NCBI GenBank assembly: GCA_025924835.1
Contig: JAICHO010000005.1
Span: 1 to 42,042 of the forward strand
Source: Candidatus Saccharimonadota bacterium
GTDB lineage: Bacteria; Patescibacteriota; Saccharimonadia; Saccharimonadales; JAICHO01
Length of the DNA stretch: 42,042 nt
Direction: 5' to 3'
Shown: positions 15,489 through 24,172 of the stretch, one piece after another
Numbering within the stretch: position 1 is the first letter of the stretch
Layout of the letters: the number at the start of each line of letters is the position of its first letter
Program-made: the position numbers and the translations under genes
Notes under the pieces: model-generated
What the model saw: the letters and a program-made list of their open reading frames with translations, nothing else
Told to the model about the DNA's origin: nothing
Database searches by the model: none

Positions 15489-16568
15489 TTAGCTAAACTG
15501 GGCATCAAACCGATGGCCCGACACGGGTACGTATATTAACTGGTCTTCGCCAATTTCAACCGCGTCGATTGTCGGACGATCGGGGTCAATCGCTAGACAC
15601 AAGCCAGCTTTACCATCATAGAGATCTCGTGTTTTTCTAAATGGCCCTTGGTTCAAACGCGACCATTCAACACTATCCAAACCAACACAAACACCACCGA
15701 TTGCAACCGGGATTTGACGCTTGCGTATAACGTGCAGGCCATCTCTGCCACCATACGGTATATAAATACGGCGCGTCGTGCCAACACGGCCATCTTTTCT
15801 TTGTACCCTTACGACATCATCAATAGTTGGCTCAGTGAACCCGATGCTTACATACTTATCTTGCACCTGGGAAGCTTCTTCTGCCATCTTAATTAGCACC
15901 CGTATATTGTCCTGCTGTTGTCTAAGAGGCATCCGACGAAAGGCTCTGGAATGTAACATACGCACAAGTTCATCTGAATATTCATCAATGATTTTAGCTA
16001 TTTCTTCAGAGCTTAGTTCTTGGTCACTTATCCCGTGCCTTAATGAACTTTCTATCTCGTCAGTCGGCTGAATAGTGGTGTCATACTCAAAATATCCTCT
16101 TAAAATATCCCTTGTCTCCCGTGTCCCGCGGCCTACAATTCTATTCATATAACCAAGGACGACTTTCTGGCGTATTCTGTATTCCTTGCCAAACTCACCG
16201 TCAAATTCGTGTACTACCAAACTTTCATAAACCCCGCTCACGCCCTCAACTCTTCCATATGTCGTATCGTCATCGTTGTTTTGCAAAACCGCCACCGGGG
16301 ACATGTTGCCTCGGAATTCATCCCTGTCCTCAACCGTATTCATATCAGGCATCAACGCTAAGCCACTTAAACACACTGGCTCGCCCAGGTAAGGACAAAG
16401 TAGTTCCAATTCATCAATTATCTCAGCCGCAAAATTATACAAGTCCATTCCGTCTAGGGTTATTGCCGCAATGTTTAAATCACCCTGTCTTTGTTCGATA
16501 CGTTCCCTGAATACAGCTGCAGCAGCGTAGCGCTCGGGTCCCCATTCTGTAACGATCTGCTCGCTCAT
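15489..16568 (-). CDS. Hypothetical protein, no recognised family
   Basis: I do not recognise this 359-residue soluble protein. It is acidic in its first half (many D/E, with an NNDDDTTYGRVEG stretch). It has a helical middle (DELVRMLHSRAFRRMPLRQQQDNIRVLIKMAEEA) and a beta-rich end with Arg/Gly strings (RRIYIPYGGRDGLHVIRKRQIPVAIGG). No TM segment or signal peptide is seen. The start is set at MSEQIVTEW (16568); a further 30 in-frame residues upstream are basic and less likely. It ends 6 bp from the convergent msrA. It may be lineage-specific. Confidence 0.7.
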   Translation of the reverse strand: MSEQIVTEWGPERYAAAAVFRERIEQRQGDLNIAAITLDGMDLYNFAAEIIDELELLCPYLGEPVCLSGLALMPDMNTVEDRDEFRGNMSPVAVLQNNDDDTTYGRVEGVSGVYESLVVHEFDGEFGKEYRIRQKVVLGYMNRIVGRGTRETRDILRGYFEYDTTIQPTDEIESSLRHGISDQELSSEEIAKIIDEYSDELVRMLHSRAFRRMPLRQQQDNIRVLIKMAEEASQVQDKYVSIGFTEPTIDDVVRVQRKDGRVGTTRRIYIPYGGRDGLHVIRKRQIPVAIGGVCVGLDSVEWSRLNQGPFRKTRDLYDGKAGLCLAIDPDRPTIDAVEIGEDQLIYVPVSGHRFDAQFS

Positions 16569-16630
16569 GTTAGTTGCATAATAATAGTACGGCGGCTTAA
16601 CCGCAATAGCGTTGCGTATTAAATATGGGC

Positions 16631-16933
16631 TTAGTCGTTTACTTGGACGTCGCGCCAAAAGGCTACGTAGTTGCTAAAGTCTTTTTTGACCGTGTCGATG
16701 GCACTGGGCTTTGGTTCAGGATAGCTCCAGGCTACATCTTTACTCCAATTGTCCCCTTCGCCAACGTCAAAATACTGGCAAACGCCCTTCCATGGGCAGG
16801 TATATGGGGTATCGCTTTTTTTCAAGAACTCTTGTTTGACGCTGCTGGGTGGAAAGTACCAGTTACTTTCAATAAAAATTAAGTCTTCTTTGTCCGCTTC
16901 CGCGATAATCTTATCATTCCAAACTGCTTTCAA
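16631..16933 (-). CDS. DUF427 family protein
   Basis: A 100-residue protein with the full DUF427 pattern: KAVWNDKIIAEAD, then NWYFPPSSV, TCPWKGVCQYFDV, AWSYPEPKPSA and the end VAFWRDVQV. The family has a small beta barrel and no firmly established function. It starts with TTG, supported by the Shine-Dalgarno AGAGGG seven nt upstream; no ATG fits the conserved N-terminus. A TATACT box lies 29 nt upstream, so this gene has a conventional short leader. It ends about 60 bp before the 15489-16568 hypothetical gene. Confidence 0.88.
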   Translation of the reverse strand: MKAVWNDKIIAEADKEDLIFIESNWYFPPSSVKQEFLKKSDTPYTCPWKGVCQYFDVGEGDNWSKDVAWSYPEPKPSAIDTVKKDFSNYVAFWRDVQVND

Positions 16934-17017
16934 AATAGTTCCCTCTTACATTTGTACTTTATAGTATAAACTACTCAGCATCTACGTTACGAGATTCTGA
17001 TAATCTATGCTCTTCGC

Positions 17018-18055
17018 TTAGCTAATTTCGCCAACAAAGCTTTCTTGCATGGCAGCCTGAACATCCTGAGGAGTGTGCAAGCCCTGACCCATGAGCCACG
17101 CCAGTTTAACATCAGTCGCTACGTCCGTCATGTCTCCTGCCAGGCAAGCACCTGCATTTATGGCCGCTTGGCCAGTTTCGTACATGGTCTTGGCGGCTTT
17201 TCCACCTACGAACTTTGTGGCCACAATTACAGGCTTCCCTGCACTAACCGTTTCTTCTATGACAGGTATTAAAGAATATGGCCCTTCTGACGGGACAATC
17301 CCTGCACCGTAAGAGCGAAGTATAATCGCGGCACAATGCGGAGAGTTAGCCACTTCACGAACTAACTCAGGATCCAGCCCGGGTTTAGTATCTATAGTCA
17401 TAATATTTGTAGCGAATTCGCTTTGCGGACTAATCTTGGTAGGCAAAAGTTGAGCATTGGATAACCGTGTTGCTGCCGAAATAAATGAGATCTCCGTAGC
17501 GGTAATTACCGCAAGATTTGGAAAGGCTGGCGACTCAAATGCGTCAAAACTAGATTCGCTCTTTTTAATTGCACGAACTGCCCGAAGTATTTTGTCTGAA
17601 AACACTATCATGACCTCGTTGATCCTATCATCTATGGCTTGTAATACTACTTTCATAGATCGTTCCAAATTTACTCTGGCGTCTGTGCTTAACTCCGATA
17701 TTGGTGCTTGGGCGCCGGTAAAAACAACCGGCTTTGCCAGTTGTCTGCTGAAGGCGAATGCTACGGCAGTAGCCGTGTGCGCCATAGTATCTGTACCGTG
17801 GGTAATAATAAAACCGTCATAGTTCGCATAAATTTCGGCAATTTTATTAATTAATAATTGCCAGTCATCTGGATTTAAATTAGTGCTATCCTTGTTTTGC
17901 AATTGGATAACGTCAAGTTGAGCGTCTATTTCTTTTAATAATGGCGCTTGGGCAACCAACTCTTCAGCCGTTTTTGCTGGTGCCAAAAACCCCTTTTCGT
18001 TAGGCACCATGGCTATAGTGCCACCAAATCCAATCAGCGCTATTCTTTTAGTCAT
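17018..18055 (-). CDS. ansA: Type I L-asparaginase
   Basis: It hydrolyses asparagine to aspartate and ammonia. The 345-residue protein carries both active-site threonine motifs: GGTIAM with Thr13, and HGTDT with Thr89-adjacent Asp88. The catalytic Lys region is in AIKKSESSFDAFESP. No signal peptide is present, so it is the cytoplasmic (AnsA) type. The first motif has Phe instead of the usual Thr before GGT, a mild change. It stands alone. A TATCAT box ends 6 nt before the ATG, without a Shine-Dalgarno. In a CPR-type cell it may help use scavenged peptides. Confidence 0.92.
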   Translation of the reverse strand: MTKRIALIGFGGTIAMVPNEKGFLAPAKTAEELVAQAPLLKEIDAQLDVIQLQNKDSTNLNPDDWQLLINKIAEIYANYDGFIITHGTDTMAHTATAVAFAFSRQLAKPVVFTGAQAPISELSTDARVNLERSMKVVLQAIDDRINEVMIVFSDKILRAVRAIKKSESSFDAFESPAFPNLAVITATEISFISAATRLSNAQLLPTKISPQSEFATNIMTIDTKPGLDPELVREVANSPHCAAIILRSYGAGIVPSEGPYSLIPVIEETVSAGKPVIVATKFVGGKAAKTMYETGQAAINAGACLAGDMTDVATDVKLAWLMGQGLHTPQDVQAAMQESFVGEIS

Positions 18056-18061
18056 AATATT

Positions 18062-18067
18062 ATGATA
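18062..18067 (-). promoter_or_regulatory. -10 element of ansA, leaderless geometry
   Basis: TATCAT on the minus strand then 6 nt (AATATT) to the ATG at 18055. Confidence 0.45.
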
Positions 18068-18135
18068 GACCTTAATGTGAACTTTAGACAGGTGTGGTAA
18101 TTACTAGCCCCGAGCTCCTAGCTGCTTCAGGATGT

Positions 18136-18157
18136 TGCCCGGGAGTTTTTGCGGGCA
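18136..18157 (-). terminator. Possible stem-loop after the 18171-18518 gene
   Basis: TGCCCG and CGGGCA form a 6-bp stem around a 10-nt loop, 14 bp past the stop of the hypothetical gene. There is no T tract on the minus strand, so intrinsic termination is doubtful. Confidence 0.3.
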
Positions 18158-18170
18158 TAAATAATTTCTT

Positions 18171-18518
18171 CTAACTCCTTGGATCTTCAACAGTAGGAGG
18201 TAAATACTCTACAGCAGAGTTTCTATCTACAACATTCTCCGCAGTATCCAAGGGGGGTTCGGCTGTCACACCTAATACCATGGCGGATACCGTCAAAAGT
18301 CGTTCAGTGGCATTATCTAAGGTGGTTTCGCCTTGCTCAGCAGTTACCCTATCTAGAGCCTCCATTATTTCACGATGTTGAGCAGGAGTGGTCTTGACCC
18401 TTACAAAAGCCCAGCTAGCAGGGCTTCCTTCTCTTGTGGGATCACCCCATCCAACAAAAGCTTCATCTCTGAATTCTTCAAAATAGGTTACGCGTGGCCC
18501 TTGCATCATGCTTGACAT
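18171..18518 (-). CDS. Hypothetical acidic protein
   Basis: A 115-residue soluble protein I do not recognise. It has an aromatic N-terminal part (VTYFEEFRDEAFVGWGDP), a helix (AQHREIMEALDRVTAEQG), a second helix (ATERLLTVSAMVLGV), and a Pro/Asp-rich tail. No TM segments. It has its own well-formed promoter (TTGCAA, 16 nt, TATAAT) 10 nt before the ATG, and codon use looks like its neighbours, which supports a real gene. Confidence 0.6.
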   Translation of the reverse strand: MSSMMQGPRVTYFEEFRDEAFVGWGDPTREGSPASWAFVRVKTTPAQHREIMEALDRVTAEQGETTLDNATERLLTVSAMVLGVTAEPPLDTAENVVDRNSAVEYLPPTVEDPRS

Positions 18519-18528
18519 AATAGTAGCT

Positions 18529-18556
18529 ATTATACACCTTTTTGTATTTTTTGCAA
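18529..18556 (-). promoter_or_regulatory. Promoter of the 18171-18518 gene
   Basis: TTGCAA (18551-18556), 16 nt, TATAAT (18529-18534), then 10 nt to the ATG. The predicted leader is about 3 nt. Confidence 0.58.
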
Positions 18557-18571
18557 GCGTTTTGAGCTGTT

Positions 18572-19948
18572 TTACTCGGTGCGGAGGGCTTGGATGGGGT
18601 CTAGCTTGGCGGCTTTGCGGGCTGGGAGGAGACCGGCAATGGTGGCAATGACAATTAACATAACTATGAGCAAGATAATCTGAAGTGGCTGATATATGAG
18701 CAGCCTGTTGGTGCCGAGGTCTAGCTTTTTAGTTATGAGCGGATTAAGGACTAATCCTGCCAGTACGGCTAGTACCGCGCCTATGGCACCACCCAAGAAA
18801 CCGATCCAACCGGCTTCCAGCATAAACAGACGGCGGATATCACGCCGGCGCATTCCAAGGGCTTTCATAAGCCCAATCTCACGCGTGCGCTCCAGGACAC
18901 TTATGTACTGCGTATTAACAACCCCAAATACGGATGCAATGAGAGTAATAACGCCAAATACGCTAACAATGCTCTGCATGATATCAATAAATTGGGTGAT
19001 TTGTTTTTGGGTGTCTTTGACGCTTTGGACACTAAAACCCTGGGATTTAAGTTGATCTTGAACCTTTGTCAGTTGCTGCGGGTCGGTGCCGTTTTTGACA
19101 CGAGCATAGACATATATGAACTTTTGGTAATCTGCCGTGCCCTTGGTAGTGTATTCGTTCAGGATTTGGGCATCTGATTGATTGAGCAGGATTGGCCGGG
19201 CGCCAATATTAAAGCTAGTGGCCGGTTTTTTAGTCACCCCGCTAACGGTGAATGTTTTGGTCTGTGTCTGGAAGGTGGGCTGCGGCTGGGTATTTTGAGC
19301 TTTGCCGCTGGCAATCTGGGCGGCCAGACTTTGGATGTCGGTGGTACTAAAAGGTTGGCGAACCGTGACGGTAATAGATTTGCCTACCGCGTCCTGTGCC
19401 GATGTAAACCCGAGCGGGCCCAAATAATCATCTGGCAGCAAAACCGTACCGGCGGCTATGTCATCACTACCAGGAGTTGAGCCGGCTTTAAGCTCGGGTT
19501 TTTGAGCTGAATTATAAGCTTCGCCGCTGGCGGTATAGCGTTTCTGCCCTTGGCGGGTTATGTATTGGATGGTTACTTGGTAGTTTTCGCGGACTTTTTC
19601 AATCGAAGGGTTTTGCCGTAGTTTGGCGATATCGTCAACGCTCATGCGCTTAAACTGCAGGTTGGCACCGCCACCATTGCTAAGAGCAGTAATGGATTCA
19701 TCATATTCTTTAGGTTTGGAAGAGGTTTTATTCGTAAACAGATCGGGATCTTTGCCAACTAATAATTCTGATGGGTCAAAGTTACTTGCAATCAGATTAT
19801 TGCCATAACTGCGTGCGCCATTGCTGGCAGCAAGTGTCAGGGTCAATGTAAAACCACCGACCGCGATTGCCAAGGCTGTTAATATAGTCCGGGCCTTAGC
19901 CGATCGCAATGACCTGCCGCTGCGGCGCACAACATCAAGTAATTTCAT
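18572..19948 (-). CDS. ABC transporter permease (MacB/LolC-like)
   Basis: A 458-residue permease with the MacB/FtsX topology. TM1 is at about 20-45, followed by a large extracellular domain (about 50-320) rich in Gln/Thr, then three TM helices (about 320-350, 375-405, 420-445). The conserved ERTREIGLMKALGMRRRDI coupling-loop region and the end LPARKAAKLDPIQALR are diagnostic. It starts one base after the TGA of the ATPase gene, so the pair is translationally coupled. This family exports or extracts lipoproteins, peptides or signals by mechanotransmission; the substrate is not readable. Confidence 0.93.
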   Translation of the reverse strand: MKLLDVVRRSGRSLRSAKARTILTALAIAVGGFTLTLTLAASNGARSYGNNLIASNFDPSELLVGKDPDLFTNKTSSKPKEYDESITALSNGGGANLQFKRMSVDDIAKLRQNPSIEKVRENYQVTIQYITRQGQKRYTASGEAYNSAQKPELKAGSTPGSDDIAAGTVLLPDDYLGPLGFTSAQDAVGKSITVTVRQPFSTTDIQSLAAQIASGKAQNTQPQPTFQTQTKTFTVSGVTKKPATSFNIGARPILLNQSDAQILNEYTTKGTADYQKFIYVYARVKNGTDPQQLTKVQDQLKSQGFSVQSVKDTQKQITQFIDIMQSIVSVFGVITLIASVFGVVNTQYISVLERTREIGLMKALGMRRRDIRRLFMLEAGWIGFLGGAIGAVLAVLAGLVLNPLITKKLDLGTNRLLIYQPLQIILLIVMLIVIATIAGLLPARKAAKLDPIQALRTE

Positions 19949-19949
19949 G

Positions 19950-20666
19950 TCACTTTCCCACTTTTCCCAAATTTAATGACCCAGAATTTTGTTTTTGGGT
20001 ATTGGTTACTGTCTTGCCGTCCTTCATAACAACTTGGCGCTGGCACCGGGCGGCCAGCTCGTGGTCGTGCGTCACTATGATGAGCGTGACCCCGAGTGAC
20101 TTATTAAGGCCGAAGAGCAGATCCATAATTTTTTGGCCGGTGGCACTGTCCAAATTACCGGTCGGCTCGTCCGCGAAAATGATTTGGGGTTTGTTGACTA
20201 TTGCCCGTGCAATTGCCAGGCGTTGCTTTTGGCCGCCAGATAAATTGCCTGCTTTGGTGTTGACTTTATCGGCTAGTTCAACCTGGGTCAGCGCGGCCAA
20301 GACAGCCTTTTTACGTTTAGATATAGGCAGCCCACTGATTTCCAACGGCAGCATAACATTTTGCTGACAGGTTTGGTTCGCCTCTATAAAAAAGGATTGA
20401 AAGATAAAACCCATGCCAGTAGCACGGAAGTTATCCATATCTTTGCCTTTAAGTTTATGCAGTTCCTTGCCGTCAATAACTACGCTGCCGGTGGTTGGCC
20501 GGTCTAGGCCGCTCATAACATGCATGAGCGTACTCTTGCCCGAACCACTTTTGCCCACGATTGCCACGGTCGCGCCGGTAGGAATAGAGAAAGATATGTC
20601 GTCTAGGGCTACAAACGCATTTTCTTTTTTGCCGTAAACCCTGCCAACATTTTTAACCTCAATCAT
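19950..20666 (-). CDS. ABC transporter ATPase (MacB/LolD-like)
   Basis: A 238-residue ATPase with Walker A GKSGSGKST, Q-loop FIFQSFFIEANQTCQQNVMLPLEI, signature LSGGQKQRLAIARA, Walker B IIFADEPTGNLD and switch His in VTHDHELA. The spacing and the MLPLEI string match the MacB/LolD subfamily. It ends in TGA, after which the permease starts one base later in a different frame, direct evidence that UGA is a stop here. Upstream, TGC-TATACT ends 6 nt before the ATG, without a Shine-Dalgarno. Confidence 0.95.
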   Translation of the reverse strand: MIEVKNVGRVYGKKENAFVALDDISFSIPTGATVAIVGKSGSGKSTLMHVMSGLDRPTTGSVVIDGKELHKLKGKDMDNFRATGMGFIFQSFFIEANQTCQQNVMLPLEISGLPISKRKKAVLAALTQVELADKVNTKAGNLSGGQKQRLAIARAIVNKPQIIFADEPTGNLDSATGQKIMDLLFGLNKSLGVTLIIVTHDHELAARCQRQVVMKDGKTVTNTQKQNSGSLNLGKVGK

Positions 20667-20672
20667 TTCTAA

Positions 20673-20681
20673 AGTATAGCA
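20673..20681 (-). promoter_or_regulatory. Extended -10 promoter of the ABC transporter operon, leaderless geometry
   Basis: TGC-TATACT on the minus strand, then 6 nt (TTAGAA) to the ATPase ATG at 20666. Confidence 0.6.
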
Positions 20682-20708
20682 GCTATGGTCACCGAGCAGC
20701 CGTAAAGC

Positions 20709-20714
20709 TATACT
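20709..20714 (+). promoter_or_regulatory. -10 element of the 20725-20979 gene
   Basis: TATACT on the plus strand, 10 nt before the ATG at 20725; it lies 30 bp from the divergent ABC promoter. Confidence 0.42.
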
Positions 20715-20724
20715 GAGCTTATAT

Positions 20725-20979
20725 ATGGAAGGTGATGCACAGATCTTTGGTTCTCCAAACCGTCAGCAGCTGTTTGCTGATTTAATTCGACATGTAGAAA
20801 CCCAGTTGAGAAGTCAAGGAGATGAAAGACCCGCGCTAGCAGACGATGCCGTTGATGAAATCGCTGCATTTATAGCAGGCTTTCCGGACGCGGATGAGCG
20901 TGATATAGAGATGTGGCTCACATTAACGGGAGCGATCCAGGATGTCATAAGTGATGGTTTTGACCACCCTCAGACATAA
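20725..20979 (+). CDS. Small hypothetical protein
   Basis: An 84-residue acidic, helical protein I do not recognise (RQQLFADLIRHVETQL, then VDEIAAFIAGFP, EMWLTLTGAIQDV). No Cys, no TM segment. It is divergent from the ABC transporter operon and convergent with lysA, ending 8 bp from it. A TATACT box lies 10 nt before its ATG. Its small size and lack of a known family keep confidence modest. Confidence 0.5.
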   Translation: MEGDAQIFGSPNRQQLFADLIRHVETQLRSQGDERPALADDAVDEIAAFIAGFPDADERDIEMWLTLTGAIQDVISDGFDHPQT

Positions 20980-20987
20980 CTCCCTAG

Positions 20988-22163
20988 CTAATCAATAAAG
21001 ACTTCTTTAGCACTAGGAAAACCATTGTAGTCGGTGGCGCTCATGGTGGCCGAATAGCCGCCAACGCCGCCAATCAGGACAAAATCATCAATTTCCGCCT
21101 TATTCAGGGTCCGTGGCATTAATACTTCAGGGTCACCGGGTGCGGGCGTTAGCAAATCGGCTGATTCGCAGTTGTGCCCGACCACAACGTAGTCGTGCTT
21201 CTCAGAGCTATCACTTAGTACTGCTATAGGGTGCTGTGAACCGTACATAGCGGGCCGCATAAAATCATTCATACCGGTATTGAGTTTGATAAAGGTATAG
21301 CCTTCCGGTCCCGTATCCGTAATATCATCAATACGAGCAATGAGTAAGGCGATGTTGCCAACCATAAAGTGCCCAGGCTCTAGCTCCAGTTTGAGTTGCC
21401 GGCCAGTGGTCTCCGCAAAATGGGTAAGCTCACGGGAGATAATTTTTCCTATTTCTGACATATCCGCACCGTGCTCTTCTGGTACGCGAGCGATTTTAAA
21501 ACCACCACCTAAATTAATGATCTCAGCGTCTGGAAAATTTTTGATAAGTTCTAGACTAATCCGAGCTGCCTCTTGCCACACTTGCGGATCGCTTCCAGAA
21601 CCTATATGGGTATGCATTCGTTTAACCGTCAAGTTGTATTTTTTAAGCAATTCATGGACCTGTGGGATATATTCATGCCAGATACCAAAGCTGCTGGTCG
21701 GGCCGCCTACATTTACCTTAACCGAGTGCCCCGAACCAATGCCAGGGTTGATACGTATGCTAGCTTCACTACCCGGAAAAGATTTACCATAGATTTCCAG
21801 CTGTCGGAGTGACGTAGCATTAAAATGAACACCTAGTTTGACCAGCTCGGCAAGGTTATGGGCTAATTGTTGGCTAGTGAGTACAATTTTGGCTGGTTCA
21901 AAACCGGCAGCAATGGCCTGCTCAGCCTCATAGCCAGAACTAGCATCAATGCCGACCCCTAGCTCTTTCAAGACATGTAATATTTCAAGATTAGGGTTGG
22001 CTTTCATGGCATAATAAATTTGCACTCCATACGGAGCTGGCATATCTAACATTGCTTTGGCCTGCTCGGTTAGTTTTTCGCGGGAATACACAAACAACGG
22101 CGTTCCGTATTGCTTTGCCAATAGATTCACTTGGTCGTTACTTAAAAAGTTAGTACTAAACAT
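20988..22163 (-). CDS. lysA: Diaminopimelate decarboxylase-type PLP enzyme
   Basis: A 391-residue fold-type III PLP decarboxylase. The PLP lysine is Lys54 in YYAMKANPN. The barrel motifs HTHIGSG, NLGGGF and LELEPGHFMVG are present, as are the active-site CESAD of the partner subunit (family CESGD) and the end ATDYNGFPSAKEV (family YNGRPRPAEV). LysA makes lysine from meso-DAP; sister enzymes act on ornithine, arginine or carboxynorspermidine. The CES.D motif favours DAP or a similar D-centre substrate. It starts 7 bp after lysS, so both are on one transcript, with no other lysine-pathway gene in the window. No Shine-Dalgarno is seen, so coupling to lysS is likely. Confidence 0.85.
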   Translation of the reverse strand: MFSTNFLSNDQVNLLAKQYGTPLFVYSREKLTEQAKAMLDMPAPYGVQIYYAMKANPNLEILHVLKELGVGIDASSGYEAEQAIAAGFEPAKIVLTSQQLAHNLAELVKLGVHFNATSLRQLEIYGKSFPGSEASIRINPGIGSGHSVKVNVGGPTSSFGIWHEYIPQVHELLKKYNLTVKRMHTHIGSGSDPQVWQEAARISLELIKNFPDAEIINLGGGFKIARVPEEHGADMSEIGKIISRELTHFAETTGRQLKLELEPGHFMVGNIALLIARIDDITDTGPEGYTFIKLNTGMNDFMRPAMYGSQHPIAVLSDSSEKHDYVVVGHNCESADLLTPAPGDPEVLMPRTLNKAEIDDFVLIGGVGGYSATMSATDYNGFPSAKEVFID

Positions 22164-22170
22164 CTGCTGA

Positions 22171-24138
22171 TTACTGAAATAATTGGAAGTTTTTAGTTAG
22201 TTGGTCGGCTTGGTCGTTGGGGGCTAAAAGAGTTATGCCGTAAAAAGTGGTGTCGCTGATAGATTGGTCTTGCAGCCGCTCGGTTATTTCTTGGTCGTTG
22301 GTGGTATCCTGCATTTCTTTTATAAAAACATGGTATGGAATGCCCGTCTTTTGGACTTCTTGGTATAGCTTGTGGAGTTCTTTATCGTCCGCACGTTTGA
22401 TAATTATGGCGTACTGCGGGTTGCGTGGAATCATTTGACCGTCACTGCTGACAAAGTAATCACCGCTGACTAGCTGTTCTTTTTTAACCTTGTTGCCGAT
22501 AATGGCGGACATATGGGCCACGGCATTTGTTGCCCGCCACGGTTCCAGCTCTTTATTAACCACGGCGACGATTTTTTTGGTAAAGTCCTGCGGGCGGGAA
22601 GCGTTAATGGCGCCCCTGGACTTAGCCTGACCGGCAAAAACTTCCGAATAAATCTCCTTGGTAATTTCATCCGTTTCGGCACGCAATTGCGGAAAGATTA
22701 CTCCCTCACGGGCTGTAACACCCTCAAAAAACCAAAAGTACCTCTCTGAGTAGCTGTAGCCGCAAGTGGGCGGCATGCCATATTCGAGCATTTCTACAAA
22801 ATCTATGTCCAGCATTTGGGCTTCTGCGTCGCCCGCATCCCTTAGCGCCTGTTGTTCCAAAAACCGATTTAGCTGGTCCAGGGGATCATTTAATTCTGAA
22901 TAGCCATTACCAAGCTCAGACCCGGCGATAACCGGATGAAACCGCTCTGAAACCCTGGGGTCTTCCTGCGATGCCTTGGCCAAGGGCGAAATTGCGGTCG
23001 GCTCCTGCACTAGCCAAAAAGGTCCCGGCTCCCCAGCCCGAATAATTTTCCAAACACCATCTAGCGCGCGGTTAACGTTCATCTCATCGGTCACGTACGC
23101 CTTGTGCTCCTTTAGAATACTCTTTAGTTGAGCTAAGTCAGGATTAAAAACATCCACCCCCATTTTTTCGCGCATAATATCCGCATATCTGACGACTGGC
23201 CACTTTTGGTCCAGGTTAACCTCAAAACCTCGTACATTAAATTGCAGTTTACCCCACGTTTCGTACGCTACATGCTTCATCATGGCTTCATAGAGCTCAA
23301 TACCCTGCTCGTAGTTCATATATGCGGCGTAGCTTTCAAAGGCGACGTGCTCCGGCAGGTGCTCGTCGCTGTAGTTTTCGTTCCTAAAGCGGGGGCCGAT
23401 GTCATAAACCCGTTCATAACCACCGCCGATGAGGCGCTTTAGCGGCAATTCATGGCTGATTCGCAAGTAAAAATCCTGGTCCAGGGCGTCCATATGCGTC
23501 ACAAACGGGTTGGCATCGGCGCCCCCCGTAGTGTGTTCTAGCACAGGCGTGTTAATCTCGGTAAAACCGTTTTGGTTTAAAAAGTCACGGGTGGCTTGCC
23601 AGAACTTGCTGCGGCGGATAAACCGCTCATAGACATCTTTATTAACATTAGTGTCCACATAACGGCGGCGCAGACGCTCCTCTTTGTTCGTCAGACCAGA
23701 CTGATCCGTGGGCATGGGTCGCAAACTCTTGGCTAGTAGCCTTAATTGCTGGACTTCTATGGATATCTCCCCTGTTTGGGTTTTAATGACCGGTCCACTT
23801 GCTTCTATAAAATCACCCGGGTCTAACAAATTAAGCTCTGCCATACCTAGATGGTTCTGGACCGGATCCAGAGGCTGGACAGTATCCTGCTTTAGGAACA
23901 GTTGCAGTTCGCCGCTAGCGTCCTTGAGTACAATGAACGCGATTTTGCCAAATTTACGTATGCTTTTAATCCGACCAGTGACGGTAACTGTTTGATCCTG
24001 TATGGTGTCAAATTGATCTGTTATTTGCTGAGTGACATGTGTTCGATTAGCTTTGGCTGGATATGGATTAATGCCAAGTTTTTTTAATTCATCCAATTTG
24101 CGCAATCGTTCGTCACGCAGTTCTTTAAGCGTAGCCAT
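22171..24138 (-). CDS. lysS: Lysyl-tRNA synthetase fused to a C-terminal DUF2000 domain
   Basis: A 655-residue class II LysRS, about 150 longer than usual. An OB-fold anticodon-binding domain (about 50-140) precedes the class II core: motif 1 around 180-205, motif 2 YERVYDIGPRFRNE (241-254), and the lysine-pocket string DFVEMLEYGMPPT (446-458). Motif 3 is unusual: GYSYSER (460-466) instead of GxGxGIDR, keeping the Arg. Residues 519-655 form a separate domain beginning KKIVAVVNKELEP and containing ATNAVAHMSA, SDGQMIP and FYGITLLAP, which matches DUF2000 (PTH2-like fold). lysA follows by 7 bp. The two-domain reading rests on remembered family patterns. Confidence 0.92.
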   Translation of the reverse strand: MATLKELRDERLRKLDELKKLGINPYPAKANRTHVTQQITDQFDTIQDQTVTVTGRIKSIRKFGKIAFIVLKDASGELQLFLKQDTVQPLDPVQNHLGMAELNLLDPGDFIEASGPVIKTQTGEISIEVQQLRLLAKSLRPMPTDQSGLTNKEERLRRRYVDTNVNKDVYERFIRRSKFWQATRDFLNQNGFTEINTPVLEHTTGGADANPFVTHMDALDQDFYLRISHELPLKRLIGGGYERVYDIGPRFRNENYSDEHLPEHVAFESYAAYMNYEQGIELYEAMMKHVAYETWGKLQFNVRGFEVNLDQKWPVVRYADIMREKMGVDVFNPDLAQLKSILKEHKAYVTDEMNVNRALDGVWKIIRAGEPGPFWLVQEPTAISPLAKASQEDPRVSERFHPVIAGSELGNGYSELNDPLDQLNRFLEQQALRDAGDAEAQMLDIDFVEMLEYGMPPTCGYSYSERYFWFFEGVTAREGVIFPQLRAETDEITKEIYSEVFAGQAKSRGAINASRPQDFTKKIVAVVNKELEPWRATNAVAHMSAIIGNKVKKEQLVSGDYFVSSDGQMIPRNPQYAIIIKRADDKELHKLYQEVQKTGIPYHVFIKEMQDTTNDQEITERLQDQSISDTTFYGITLLAPNDQADQLTKNFQLFQ

Positions 24139-24172
24139 TGACTATTCATTATCCGTTAAAGCTGATCTGTTA

